NCBI GenBank assembly: GCA_026182355.1
Contig: JAPFBL010000104.1
Span: forward strand, 2,907,501 to 2,971,500
From: Hermatobates lingyangjiaoensis
Lineage: Eukaryota > Arthropoda > Insecta > Hemiptera > Hermatobatidae
Direction: 5' to 3'
Length of the DNA: 64,000 bases
The position numbers and the translations under genes were made by a program. Below are positions 1 to 11,593 of the stretch, piece after piece. The notes under the pieces are model-generated. The model saw only the letters and a list, made by a program, of their open reading frames with translations, ran no database searches and was not told the DNA's origin. The first letter of the stretch is position 1; every line of letters starts with the position of its first letter.

Positions 1-150
1 GAGATCTTTCAACCGTAGCAAGCGGTCTTCGTCAGAGTTTTTTTTTTGACCCAGTTGGGTTTTTGACTCTAACGAAGACCGCTTATAATGGTTGAAAGAT
101 GTTAGTCATGTTTTCCTATTTCAGTTTGTGGTTTGATCGTTCATACTTCT
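1..150. repeat. Inverted pair of Penelope-like (PLE-A) terminal repeats
   Basis: Bases 1-38 are a minus-strand copy, and about 71-150 a plus-strand copy, of a terminal sequence found many times in the window (GACGAAGACCGCTTG, then GGTTGAAAGAT, then a tail ending GTGGTTTGATC). The two halves meet at a short CCCAGTTGGG palindrome, making one large inverted repeat. The same sequence follows the endonuclease part of Penelope copies elsewhere in the window, so it is read as the 3' end of that family. The left half is cut by the window edge. Confidence 0.7.
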
Positions 151-939
151 ATAATTGTACCATTATCACTATACATTATAGTAGGTCAACCTTGTTGGGC
201 AATACATCGTCTATAAGCAATCATAACAATTCAGTCAACTTCTTGATGAATGAACTGTTATTGTTATTGATGATATAAATTCATCAATGAGAATGAACTT
301 CTCGATGATGATAGCATATCGAGACCACTCAAAACGTTTGACTACTTTATAACAGTCTGCCTGGATCGTGATATTCAATAGTTCTCACATAGATGAATTA
401 ATTAGGTTTGAGCTACTGAATGACTAGTGTTAGTTTTCATTCAAAATTATACTGTAGATGATGACATGATCAAATGGTAATAATTTATTTCTAACCATCA
501 TTAACTACAAATAATCTTTGAAAATTCTCAATGTGGCTAGTCTCTCGTCCTTTGGACCTGAGACAAATGATTCCCTTTGAATTAATTATAATAATATTTT
601 TTCAGCATGTTTTATTTTTCGTATAGGGAACATTCCTAAGCATATCTTCTCTTTCTGGCGATTTATTTGTAAAAGAATTATGCTTCAAGTCTAACTATTC
701 TGTTATGATTGCAAAAAAACAAGTGCTCAAATCTGTCAATAAACTATTAGTAGTTAGACTTTTTTGACTACTGAGGTTTTCTGAGCTTCTGATTTAGTCT
801 CTTTTTCATAATACTTCCTTCTACTGATTCCATTCTTCAACCAAAATGTGTAACAACATGTACGAGTTCCTAAGTCCGCAGAATGCATATGGCTTGAAAT
901 TAGAGGTAAGATCTAATAATAATAATAATATTGTCTGAA
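151..939. other. No gene seen
   Basis: AT-rich sequence with no coding frame, RNA gene or clear repeat that I can support; it ends in a short AAT microsatellite. Confidence 0.5.
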
Positions 940-1252
940 GCCATAGCCCGAATCCGAGACCGACCCGGCCCAAAATTTGGGCCGGTCCAAAATATTAATT
1001 ATTACGTTCGGGTTGGGTATGGTCCAGGCTTCACTCTCCCTAAGTTTTTTAAATAAATATATATTTATATATTATGTATACTAAAACTATGTATAGGTAT
1101 TAAACTAAGGCAGACTTTTTATAAAATAAATATTGTAGATAAAACAGATGACTGAGATTTGCTTGGCTGATGGGGAATAAACCCATTTGATATATAACCC
1201 TATATATTTGATATAACCCTATTGATATTTGATATACTCATCCCGGCCCAAT
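940..1252. repeat. Possible hAT-like non-autonomous element
   Basis: Both ends carry GC-rich CCCGGCCCAA-type words (near 965-985 and 1240-1252) and the interior is AT-rich. This layout is common in non-autonomous hAT elements. No target-site duplication was found, so the call is weak. Confidence 0.25.
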
Positions 1253-1301
1253 CTAAACAGTGTTATATTTGGTAATATTATGTAATAGGTAATTAATGAT
1301 A

Positions 1302-1641
1302 TCTATATAAATAAAAGAAAGGTTTTGTCTCCGTCTACGGCAGGAATTGAAGTGAGTGAGGCCAAGTGTTTCTCACATGGACAACTCTATGTTGTTTGCT
1401 CAAGAGTCACAGGTTCCAACTCTCTGTTCTTCCATGCACCTGAAGGACAGATAGTTAATGTGGTATATGCAGAGCCACTTACTTATCACTGTGCTAATAA
1501 ATATATGTTTTCCTATTTTATACTTTCTCTAATAATATTTTGAAATACCAAGTACCGTCTCTGATTTTTTTTACTTTTAAGCTACGTTTCCTGTGATTCG
1601 ATGAACTGAAAATAACCGTCAAAGGCGGACACTTGTGCTAG
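1302..1641 (+). mobile_element. Helitron fragment carrying the helicase C-terminus
   Basis: The left end is TCTATATAAATAAAAGAAA preceded by A. The right end is a CCGTCAAAGGCGG-type hairpin followed by CTAG and a host T. These are the hallmarks of Helitrons: 5' TC, 3' hairpin plus CTRR, and insertion between A and T. The open frame at 1325-1543 reads SHGQLYVVCSRV and NVVYAEPL, the final motifs of the Pif1-like Helitron helicase. Most of the element is deleted. Confidence 0.8.
1325..1543 (+). pseudogene. Helitron Pif1-like helicase remnant
   Basis: About 45 residues match the very end of Rep/helicase proteins of Helitrons (SHGQLYVVCSRV...FFHAPEG...NVVYAEPL). The apparent ATG is at the break and is not the native start. 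The Rep domain, Walker A and the rest of the helicase are absent, so this is a dead fragment. Confidence 0.75.
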
Positions 1642-2039
1642 TTACCTATGTAATAGTTCAAATCACAATAATATCTGCTGTGAGTTTATACCAGAACATT
1701 GCTTTGGTCCCTTTAGCCAGACTATCTAAAAGCAGGACTTTGGGGGAAGCTTGCTGGATCATCTGAAAGGTAGTGCCATCAGGCATTACTCTTTTATAAT
1801 AAAATGTCTTCTGCATATTCCTGCATATCATGATCATCATTATATACAGTATTCAGAAAGTCATCCATATTAATCACTAAAGCAGGAGCGATAGCATACC
1901 TCCAGGAACTCATCTTTATGAGTTCACAACTGGGTAGATCCAATACTTACACTAATTATTGTTTTACAGTATTGCAATAATATATTCTATAACTTTTAGA
2001 TTTTTCATCTATATATTGGCACTGACTCATCGATTTAAA

Positions 2040-2720
2040 AGCATCTACTAAAAGCTCCTTCTTCATTTGAGAATTAAACTAAAGTGATGCTTTTAAGTCT
2101 TCAAAATGTTTTTATTTTGTCAGAAAAATGTCGGAGAAATATAACAAAAATGTCAGGTTCATCGAATCACCAAAAAAGTAGCTTAAAAATAATTTTCAGA
2201 TTTAATGATAGGAAAAAGTTTTACATTCTATAGAAAAAAAATACCTTTTCAGTCGTTTTAAAGATCAGAGGATATTTCCTTTTATTACACGCTGATTTTT
2301 AAAACAGTGTAAAAATTTAAATCCTCCAGAGTTAGTAGTTTTAGGAAAAAATATTGTCTACAAAAATATGCCAAAAAAGTAACTTTCCCTTTATGAAATA
2401 TTGCTGCCATCAGTAGGGCGTATCCACACTATAAAGCTCATTTTTGTGTAAAATATAGTTAGATCCATCAACGGACTACATCTTGCCAAACGTTCGTGGG
2501 ATTTCAATATATATTTAAAGTATTGATTAATTCAGACCAATGATAATATATATAACAATATTTCATGTATGAAAATGTATATAAAAATACCCATCCACAC
2601 ACGCACACATCCACATACTCACATAAAGGCCCAAAACATGTTAATCCGTCAAAATATTGAGATCGAATTTTTTTGTGATTACCTTATTTTCCCTATAGTA
2701 AAATAAAATGAACTACTGGT
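2040..2720 (-). repeat. Diverged Rep-A copy
   Basis: Shares ordered words with the better-preserved copies at 3250 and 28640: a CCAAAAAAGTAACTTTCCC-like string, TTTTTGTGTAAAATAT, GATCCATCAA, and a terminal TCAAAATATTGAGATCGAA. Strand is given relative to the 3250 copy. No coding potential was seen. Confidence 0.6.
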
Positions 2721-3079
2721 ACCTCTAAAAACTTTTCTTTTATGGCGGTAAACTTGAAACTGAATTTCAGCTACATAATATCACAAAAAATGTAAAAAAT
2801 TGCTATGATCTTCAAGCAAAGCTATTTGTAAAATACCTTCCTCATACCTGCAATAATACCAATGTCGTAGAATCCAAATCGTAAAAATATTAATAGATAA
2901 GCTCAATGAGGTAAACTACTCTCCTCCAACACTTGGTTTTCAAGTGTTGGAAAGACATGGTTACAGATAAGACATTGTCCAAGACATGGTTTTCCAGAGA
3001 CTGGAAAACGAAACGGTTTTATCAAATTTTGAAACTCTGGTTATATTCATCTGTTATTCTGAACTTCTAGTTTATTTTT

Positions 3080-3080
<1 letters not shown>

Positions 3081-3123
<43 letters not shown>
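3081..3123. repeat. (TA)n microsatellite
   Basis: Uninterrupted TA dinucleotide run of about 42 bases between two Rep-A copies. Confidence 0.95.
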
Positions 3124-3125
<2 letters not shown>

Positions 3126-3249
3126 GATTTCTGAGGTAAAATTGAAATATTAATAAATTTAGATCAATGGGTTTACAAACCTGTATGATAATATTTTACA
3201 ACAAAGAGAACGTGAAATAAAATCCAACGACTAAATCACAGCCAATTTT

Positions 3250-4885
3250 TACTTTACTATAAGTAAAGTATAGTGATCGTGAAAAAATTCGATCTCGAGA
3301 TTTTGACGGAATTACATGTTTTGAGGTACCAGAAGTCGTTTTATGACGTTTTTACGATGATGTCTGTGTGTGTGTGTGTGTGGGTGGGTGGGTGGGTGAG
3401 TGTGTTAGCATTGCTTGTTACCACGCTACGGTCCAGAATCTTTGATGGATCAAGTTGATATTTTACACAAAAATAGGCCTCATAAAGACGAAGATCCCTA
3501 TTGTTTGGGAAGAATTATGCATGATGGAAAAGTCACTTTTTTTGCCAAAAACCGTTTTTTTTAAAACATTTATTTTTCCTAAACTGATAACCCTAGAGTT
3601 TTGTAATTTTGACATTATCTTTGAAGTTACAAATGAAACAAACGAAAAATATATTCAGAATTTTAAGACAACAGGAAATATTTTTTTTTCAATAAAATGT
3701 AAAAATTTTGACTTATAATTCAATCTCAAACGTTGTGAGAGCGATACAAGCCATACTGTTACCGGATTACAATGAAACTATGCCTAAAAATAGAACATTA
3801 TGTGGAGAATGAGTTGAGATATTTTTTTTTAAAATTACATTCGCTAAAGGGGCATTACAGTACGATTTGTGTTTTCAGAAAATGTTTTTTTGACGCTAAA
3901 CGGCTTGTTAAAAAATAATGAAAACTTGACCAAAAATGGAACAAAAAATTAGCAATTCATAAAAAAAAAATCATGAAGTTTCAATTACGGGAAAGAGCAA
4001 TAACGATATAAAAACTCTTTGTTTACCCTAGACTAAGAGATCACCTGCTATACTTGTCGAATTTATTGTATTTTTTTACATTGTTTACATTGACTTAGAA
4101 ATTTTTTGAGCGTCCACTGAGATAAAATTGATTTTATAAAGGAACAGTTTAAATTGTTTATTGAATTATATGAGATGTAAGAGGAATAATATTGTGCAGG
4201 AAAATGATAACACTCACTCAGAAAAAATTCGTATATATGTTATTTGACAAAGGGGAAGGAAAATGATCTTATTAAATACTAAGAAGCTTATTATTATTAT
4301 TATTTTAAAGATTAAAATTCCCAGTATGATAATTCTATAAAAGACCAAAAATGTAAATGATAATTCATAATCTGAATCTTTCGTTTAGAGATTAATAACT
4401 GTAATTATCGTACATCTTTAATTAACAAATCACCTTAAAACAACATTTTCTTCGCAGTTTAAGATGTTTTTCAGAGAAAAAAAGAGTATTTTCCTGTTTT
4501 AAATTTAAAAATTTTACTTTAATATTCAATGTAGAAGGATGTTAAGTAAACGATGTAAGGAATCTACTGGCTATTTGAAAGAAAGCCATTCTCTTGTAGG
4601 AGAATAAATCGTTTCAAGAAATGTTCACTTTGGTTTTTCAAAAATGTTATTACTGCTGTAGTTATACTAATGCAATTATTTGCAAATAATAAATTATCTG
4701 TGATGTACACAAATAAGCTTATAAATTGATATGCCTTCAATCACTATCTGTACTACATCACGAATGAAATGCTAATAATTATATCCCATTTAGATATTTA
4801 TGTTATGGTTAAATGAGACGTTATGTTTTATATACTCAAGAAATTTGACATTAAGTTACTTATAGTAAAGTAGAGTGTAGGCCAC
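3250..4885 (+). mobile_element. Rep-A element, non-coding, about 1.6 kb
   Basis: An inverted, closely similar copy occurs at 28640-30675, which defines the unit. Its ends carry TACTTTACTATAAGTAA at the left and its complement TTACTTATAGTAAAGTA at the right, so it has short terminal inverted repeats. Next to the right end is a GAGTG-AGGCCACTCCAG segment also present in the other copy. A GT/GGGT simple repeat at 3363-3401 is internal and is mirrored in the other copy. No transposase frame exists. It is probably a non-autonomous DNA element, but the superfamily is unknown to me. Confidence 0.6.
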
Positions 4886-5839
4886 TCCAGATTTTTCAGA
4901 AATGCAACTAAGAACTTTCGATTGAAATAACTGATCACCGTCAGAGCAATACGATAAAGGAATGAAAGAGAGAATATGGTTAGGGGGTTAAAAAAAAGAG
5001 CAAGAGAGGTATTTCAAAAGAAGGAAAGACAAGAAAAGGACAAAATAGTTAAGAGCACAGAATAAAAAAATAAGACAGCAATAAATGAGGAGAACGTTAT
5101 CTATGAGTTGTTGTATACCTCCTAGGCAAGATAACTGCACTCAAAATAATTAGCCTCATTTCAAATAACATTAATAATTTTATTTTTAAATTAATTAATG
5201 AAAATTTTATAACATTTCGCTACAATATTGATATTACAATATTGTAATTACTTTATGCCTGTACAATTTACATCTAGATTCTAAATATTTATGTGCTAAA
5301 ATGCGACGTTAAATTCGTATTCTTTAAATCTAATTCACCATTAGAGAAAACGTACATTCAAATTATGTATGTTTGCGACGTGGAATTTTTCTTGGTCAAA
5401 AGATCTTATTACTTCGTTAAAAGTTTCTTAATTTTTTTATTGTTATTTGAGATCGATATCATAAAGGATATTAAGTAACAAATAAAAAACGTCACATATT
5501 CTATGTATCACTAAATAAAAAATACTACGTAAAAAAATTCGAAACCATGTTTTTAATGATAAAAATGTTTATACTAAGTAAAGGCCAATCCTTTGGAAAG
5601 GGTCAATAGTTCTTTTAATAAAAAGATTAAAAATATTTTGAAAAGTCAACCTGAAATAATTCCTAAATTTATCCACTTTTATTAATGCACAAAAACAGTT
5701 TTCCAATACGACTAATTGTGAGTTCAGTTGGTTCGTCTTAATATGTCTTATCCAAATAAATTAGTGTTTTGAGACTATCAATTAGTAAAATTTCAGGCAG
5801 CTATATAAAAACAATATAGATTTAATTAGTAAATTAAAA
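4886..5839. other. No gene seen
   Basis: AT-rich. The short open frame around 5293-5478 has no recognisable motif and typical AT-driven composition. Confidence 0.5.
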
Positions 5840-6915
5840 AGTGTCAATATGAAGGAAGACTATAGATTGATTTATTTTGATGTAAGGTCCCCGTTTTCTA
5901 ATATACCTCTAACTGATCTCTTGGGTTTACTCTCCTAGGAGTTAGTCAATTATTCCCTCCCCATTATGTGTGGTTGATTGTCATTTTTAATTTGAAAATA
6001 ACTTTTATGAAAAAAAATTTGGCCTTGCAATGGTAATTGCTTATTCCCTTCGTGAGTAATGTATACATGGAATTTTTTTAAGCAAAAATGTTAATTTCAA
6101 TTTTGCCTAATCAAGTTAAATGGTTTAGATATGATGACGATATATTGTGCATCTGCCCCAAATCGATGAATAAAGTTGCCGCCTTTTTATTAAAATTAAA
6201 TTCATAAATGCCGACAATCCAGTTCACAATGTAAGAAGAAGTAAGTGGAAAAATTAAGTACATTACTTCTATCATTAAAACACATCTTCTTTTATACCGA
6301 CAAACTTTTAAAGGGTGCTGGAAAAAGTTTTTTAATGATTTAACAAAATCGCGTTCGATGTCAAATGTTATAGCTTCACCGTGTCATAAGTCACTGGACC
6401 CGCTTCCCAGGCTTGCTCTTAAACTTGATTTTAATATAGTTTTTCCTAATCGTAATAACGTAGGCAACATGTTAATTAAAAATCTCCTAGATAACTGGAT
6501 TGAAGTGGTATATATAAAAAGTGATGTATCCTTTGTAAAAATTGTTGTAAAATTTATATTGGTTGAAAAGGTAAATGAATTAAAAAAACGTGTCAAAAAC
6601 AACATCAATACAATGTAACTTGAGGAGAACAAAGTAACACTATATTCATGCACATAAATAATGCAAATCATGATATAAATTAGACCGAAGCTAAAATAAA
6701 AAATTGGTGAAGTTAAAAATAGTATCGAATCTTTTCTGATTGAATTGAATAATAGAGCAAATAGTATAAACATTATATTAATTTCTTCTTGAACTCCCGT
6801 TTCTACATCACTGGTTTCAGTTTGACTCTGACGAAGACAGAGTTTCAGTTGTTTCATTTGAAAGATCTAGGTCTTTTTTCTATTTCTTATTGTGGTTTGA
6901 ACGTTGATTTTTATA
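5840..6915 (+). mobile_element. Decayed Penelope-like element (RT to 3' end)
   Basis: In order on the plus strand: an RT piece reading IYFDVRSPFSNIPL near 5870-5920; a piece near 6020-6170 resembling the GLAMG...RYVDD region, where the usual YVDD reads YDDD; a pre-endonuclease piece with NIVFPN...VGNMLIKN at 6440-6490; then, after decay of the GIY-YIG domain, the family's 3' end at 6820-6900 (TCTGACGAAGACAG...TTGAAAGATCT...GTGGTTTGA). Many frameshifts and stops show that it is dead. Confidence 0.7.
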
Positions 6916-7460
6916 TAGAATGTTTATTGTAAAATCTGGTTAACGTACATATATATGTTCTCTTTGCAAACCATATAAAAGTTTACAATTTTAGTTAGAT
7001 GTTTTCATGGGTGTTTCATGCGACAATCACTCGTTCTCAGTAGTTTATTAGGAGGCGAATATTTTATAAATTCGAAAATTGTAATCATGAATATAGCACA
7101 GCAAACAAGAGAGAAACGTTTAATATTAAAAGACTCAGGTGAAATTGATTGAAAAAACTCACTACTTCTCAAACAATAAGTAGTATATAATAATAATTCA
7201 TAAATGGAATTCAAGAAGACCAATAGGTTTTCGTGAACACAAAGATGTTTTTTAATAAAATGTTTTGTTGACTTTTGATGAAAGGAATAAGACAACTGTC
7301 AGCAACTCCCATTGAATTTGTGCACCTACATAAATATCGATAGATAACAAAACATTCATAATAATTTGAATCATAAAGAGGTTTTCAAAAGAAACAGTAG
7401 TTATATTTGAACAAGTGCCAAAATGAAATTGTAATTCCTTTTAAAGATTTGTGTGTTAGA
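6916..7460. other. 5' flank of the GLP-repeat gene
   Basis: AT-rich sequence with no repeat or coding frame that I recognise; it leads into the TATA box at 7468. Confidence 0.4.
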
Positions 7461-7467
7461 GATAGTA

Positions 7468-7476
7468 TATAAAGAC
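7468..7476 (+). promoter_or_regulatory. TATA box of the GLP-repeat secreted protein gene
   Basis: TATATAAAG lies 57 bases before the ATG at 7525. A start about 30 bases downstream would give a short 5' leader of roughly 25-30 bases, typical of highly expressed tissue-specific arthropod genes. The transcription start itself is inferred. Confidence 0.7.
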
Positions 7477-7524
7477 AGAGTTCGTTGAGAGGAAATCAAA
7501 GAAACTCACGAGTCTCACCTCAAC

Positions 7525-9720
7525 ATGAAAGCCGTCCTCGCTCTGCTTTGCTTAGTCGCCATCCTGGGTGTATCCATGGCCCAGGTGTCTGGAGGCGCCA
7601 ACAGTCCTTTTGGAAGTGCTGGAGCCGGTGTCAATGGACTGCCAGGTCTGCCTGGAATCCCTGGACTGCCTAATCTGGCTGGACTTCCTGGAATCCCTGG
7701 ACTCCCCGGTCTTCCAGGTCTCCCTTCTTTGCCGGGACTCCCCAATCTCTCAGCAGGTGGAGGTGCTAATGCTGGTCCTGCCAATGCAGGGTAAGAAACA
7801 ATTTTAGTTCTCATTTTCAATGTTGATTGGATTCCATGAATAATCTCAGCTATTCCATAAAAAATACTACAAAGTATAAATGCAAATAGATTATGTACAT
7901 TCTTCAATGATGCACACTGAATTTATGAACAAACAAATTAATGAATCATTCATTATAAATGAATAGTGCTGGCTTTATGTAATGGCTTTATAGCATTGTT
8001 TATATTGTAGTTTTCATTAAAAGAGTTCACTTACAAGTCTTTTAAAAAATCTCTGTAGAAGTTAAGGAGGATGTCTTGAGGGAACCCCAATAATGGTCCT
8101 TACAATTTTATATGAATTTTCACGGGGTTTCCAGTTTTAGTCATTTCATGCCTCCTCTCCGTACGTTTCCAATCATAACTAAATGCTTATATTTAAAGTA
8201 TACTAGAGAGTATATCTTCATGTCCATTCGTAAAATTATTTGTAATTCTCAAATATGATTTGATATATAACTGGAATAAGTTATGACAAGAATTTCTTCT
8301 GATTTCTCTCCTTCCTTTATAATCATATTTGAAATCCAAAATGAAGTTGTTTTCCTTCTAAAATAATTGAAATCATATATTTTCATAATGTTTAATTTCC
8401 TTAATATTTATTTTAAATACATTAATTTTATGTATTTTTCAATCAACTTCAGAGTTTTTGGTCAAGAAGGAAGCGTAAAGTTTTTTTTTTCTTTATACGC
8501 TTAGCTGTAAGATTTTAAGTACCATTCTTCAAGAAGAGGTTGGTTGCAGGAATTGGTGCCAACCTAACAGTTCTCTTCCCAATATTTTCGTTAAGTAGTG
8601 TTTGTGGTTAGATGTATGGTTTGGGACAGTAGCAGACTAATACTTGGTGGGTGGTCTCGTCTGCAGGGGTGTAGGATTGACCAGAGTTTAAGATTTCAGT
8701 CTGCTCTGAGAGCCTAGCATCAATTGATTCTCTGACCCCTCAGAATCCGATATCAGTTTTTGGAAGGTTTACATCACAATGTAAGGAGACACTGTGTAAA
8801 CTTACATGTATACTCTGGGACTAATATGGATTCCGGGTAACAGTGGCATGAAGGGTAACGAGGAAGCAGACTAGATAATAACCTTATAACGGAAACACTA
8901 TTTTTGGAGGTGGAACCGGATCAATCAGTTTACACCAAAACGCATTTCATTAATGACTGGCTAGAAGGAAAACTAAAGTATACCTGTCGAAGAAACAGAT
9001 AGGCCAACCTTTTACAATCTCAAATAATAGGAAGACAGTTTCTAGTAATCAATGTTACTAGGTTAGTTACAGGAGTAGTTCCAGGTGATACTGTAGACCA
9101 GTGTTTCCCAAAGTGGGCGGTACCGCTTTGATATCAGGGGGCGGTATTCCAAAAACGAGCGGAGATTCTATTTCCTTAAATTGAAAATGTTCATGCAATA
9201 TAATTTCTAAATTTAAGTGAAAACACGACATGTAAACTTGTAGGAAACGGTTTCTTAAAATTATTTGTTTTGATAATTCATTTTTATGTTAAAATTATAT
9301 TCTCATCTAAGTTTCTTTTATGAACTCCAATTTTTAATTCCAATCTTATTAGGTAGTAAAATCACTGAAGGTCAAAAGGTAAAATTTTAGCTAACGACAA
9401 AGTGAAGGATAAGACTCCTCTTTACCTGCTGTTTGTTTACATTTGGTACCCAAATGTCAGTTTATGGGAGTTATTTTTTACAAAAGATATTTACGATATA
9501 ATTTCATTCAAATAACACATATTTGGGTTGGCTTTTGTTATTTTCAAAATCTTCCAGAATTTACTCTATCAAGTTTAGACAATGGCACACAAAAAAGAAA
9601 GCAATTGTGAGAGCACAAAATTATAGATTACCACAAAATAAATTATCCTACTAAAATAATTCATTTCTGTTCATAAGAATCATCAATGTTAACTGTTTCA
9701 GTTTTGGATTCTCTGGATAA
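7525..9720 (+). CDS. Small secreted Gly-Leu-Pro repeat protein (two exons)
   Basis: Join 7525..7790 and 9702..9720, giving 94 residues. Residues 1-20 are a signal peptide (Lys2, then a Leu/Ala/Val core, ending SMAQ). A Gly/Ser/Asn stretch follows. About residues 37-75 are thirteen triplets of the form G-L/I-P, with every fourth or fifth Gly replaced by Asn or Ser (NLA, SLP, NLS). The tail is Gly/Ala/Asn-rich. Exon 1 ends GG before GTAAGA. The acceptor TGTTTCAG at 9694-9701 restores frame, completes a Gly codon and adds FGFSG before TAA, a composition matching exon 1. AATAAA follows 42 bases later. Exon 1 is far more GC-rich than its surroundings. The function is unknown: a cuticle, silk/glue or other secretory structural role is only inference. 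It is not a true collagen, since the triplet run is short and has no Hyp-site diversity. Confidence 0.75.
8500..9095 (+). pseudogene. Non-LTR retrotransposon RNase H remnant
   Basis: At 8825-8870 one frame reads WIPGNSGMKGNEEAD, the C-terminal signature of the RNase H domain of Jockey/I/R1-like non-LTR retrotransposons (WVPGHSG..GNE.AD), and is followed at once by a stop. The downstream 200 bases look like the decayed C-terminal region of the same ORF. It lies inside the intron of the GLP-repeat gene. Confidence 0.6.
9099..9420 (+). mobile_element. hAT-like element, left end only
   Basis: Starts CAGTGTTTCCCAAAGTGGG, followed by a GCGGTACCGC palindrome and a GGGGGCGGTA word, the typical left end of non-autonomous hAT elements. 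No matching right end (TTTGGGAAACACTG) was seen downstream, so the right limit is approximate and the copy is probably truncated. Confidence 0.5.
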
Positions 9721-9761
9721 GACTTCAAAACAACTGTTCCAGTTACCAAGAGTTATATATA

Positions 9762-9767
9762 AATAAA
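9762..9767 (+). terminator. Poly(A) signal AATAAA
   Basis: AATAAA 42 bases after the TAA of the GLP-repeat gene. It supports 9702-9780 as the last exon. Confidence 0.65.
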
Positions 9768-9954
9768 CACTTCGAAACAATTTATTTTTATTCTTCCAAA
9801 TATATAAAAATGAATCAATCATTTTTAATATTATTATTCATAAATTTTAAGGCATAATTAAATATTTATTATCTACTTTTACTTCTCATTTTCAGATATG
9901 TTAATGATATAAAATTGAAACAAAATTAATATGAAGTTAAATTTACCAAATACA

Positions 9955-10640
9955 GTGAAACACTCAATGATCAAACCACAATAAGAAATGGGAAAACAAG
10001 ACTAAGATCTTTCAACCGTAACAAGCGGTCTTCGTCAGAGTCAAAAACCCAACTGAACACTAGATGCAGAAAACATCTGGTGAGGAGTTGAGAAGAGTGG
10101 GAGGGAAGAGTGGTATTTTAAAAGGGTGAAAGCACAGGAAAGGACTAATGTCCAGAAAGGAATGTTTGGGGAAACAAAGGAGTACAGTAAGAAAAAGTAA
10201 AAAACTATTCGCTAGCTGTCAACCCTCTTTGAAGAGGCTATTGCCCTCGTGACGAAAGTATCAAGTTTGAAGAGACCGTTACTAATGTTTATAATATTAG
10301 ATCTATTAAATTTAATTAGAGACGATTCAATAATATTTCTTAACAACATTGATTTTTCATAGGTAATAAATTTAGCTCCTGTCCAATCAATATGATGATT
10401 TTCATTTTTATATGCAAGAATAAGGCACTACTTTTTTCCTGTCTACTTACGTTATATTGGTGTTGTTTTACACGTGTCTTTAATGATTTACCAGTTTGAC
10501 CAATATAGATTTTATGGCAATTTTTGCACGGAATTTTATAAATACCAGCGGACTCCAATTCGCTGGGAGAGTTTTTTATTAACATATTACCCACGAATTC
10601 CAAAAGAATATTAACATATTCTTTTTATCTTTTTACCTTA
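9955..10640 (-). mobile_element. Penelope-like element (PLE-A), endonuclease and 3' end
   Basis: Reading the minus strand: the GIY-YIG endonuclease (10603-10340) reads GIYKIPCKNCHKIYIGQTG with the expected Cys pair and the downstream K-RVKQHQ helix. A one-base shift at an A-run near 10420 moves the end of the domain (NHHIDWTGAKFIT...) into another frame. About 230 bases of 3' UTR follow, then the hammerhead-like core CTGACGA...GAAAG and the GTGGTTTGATC tail. The RT domain is missing. The frameshift makes it inactive. Confidence 0.8.
10340..10603 (-). pseudogene. Penelope GIY-YIG endonuclease fragment
   Basis: 87-residue open frame. The first 65 residues are the GIY-YIG nuclease N-lobe (IYKIPC-x2-C, YIGQTG, Lys/Arg-rich helix, H). 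From about residue 66 the frame is wrong because of an indel in an A-rich run; the correct continuation lies in the +1 frame. Confidence 0.75.
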
Positions 10641-10888
10641 TCACTACAGTAATAGTGATATTCGCTACAGTGAATAATAACTGTTTCTACACATAAAAAA
10701 CCGTTTCTACCTCCATGAAAGAGTAGAATAGAAATAGTTATGTAAATGTTAACTTATAAATTATAAAACACATAGCTATTTAACAACTCAAAATGCAATA
10801 TATCCTCTTAATACAGAATTGAATATCAGAATGTAATCATAGTTCTTCATTATCCTCAAAATGGTTTCCATTCTTTTATGTTTTGAGT

Positions 10889-11593
10889 CAGAGTTTTTCA
10901 AACTTTTTTCGACACGGATCCCTTTTGGTTCCAGTAACTTTCCCGGAAACCCCAGATTCTAATGATTTCATACAATCATAATATACATATTTTCACATGT
11001 ATTTTTAAATAGTATTATTGTTTAAAAACAATTAAAAAGGTAATATTACTGCAATGTGTTTTTCGAATAAAAATTCCAAACTAAAAGATTTTAATTTTCA
11101 TATTTTCTACAAGTGCGTAACACATAAAACAGAATTACTAGCAATTTTAACACAGAGTTTGTTTTGTAATAATTTTTGGCTTTATAGTTAAGTTTTTGAT
11201 TCTCAAGTTAGCCGCAGCAATAAGTCTACTTCGGTATTCTGGCATGGTTTCTATGGCAGTTTAAAGGGAGAATCCAGTTTCAAATAAGTAGGTAGTGAGA
11301 AATGGCAGCAATGTTTGAAGTGCTACTTTTGCAATAGCAGGAAATTCGGGAATTAGATAGTTCCAAAAACTGACTAGTGATTCATCCAAAATATGAATAA
11401 AATTTTGACAACTTATGGGTATATGTAAATAAAAACATTATTGGGTTTCATGATTCAAAAGAAATATAGAATAAATCCATACCCACAAAAAAAATTTTTT
11501 AGAAAAATGTTTTTACTAAATGTTTCTCACGGAACCCCAGACAGTCAGTTAAGGAACCGCTGGGTTCCGCGGAACCCACTTTGGGAACCTCTG
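10889..11593. mobile_element. hAT-type MITE with 8-bp target duplication
   Basis: The ends are CAGAGTTTTTCAAA and TTTGGGAACCTCTG (imperfect inverted repeats). The element is flanked on both sides by the identical 8-mer TTTTGAGT (10881-10888 and 11594-11601), the 8-bp duplication expected of hAT transposons. It is 705 bp with no transposase frame. Internal GGAACCCC and GTTCCGCGGAACCC words are typical of the group. Confidence 0.85.

Noticed and set aside
7515..7907. 130-residue minus-strand frame, and the +2 frame, across the GLP gene
   Set aside because: Antisense and frame shadows of the Gly-Leu-Pro triplet exon.
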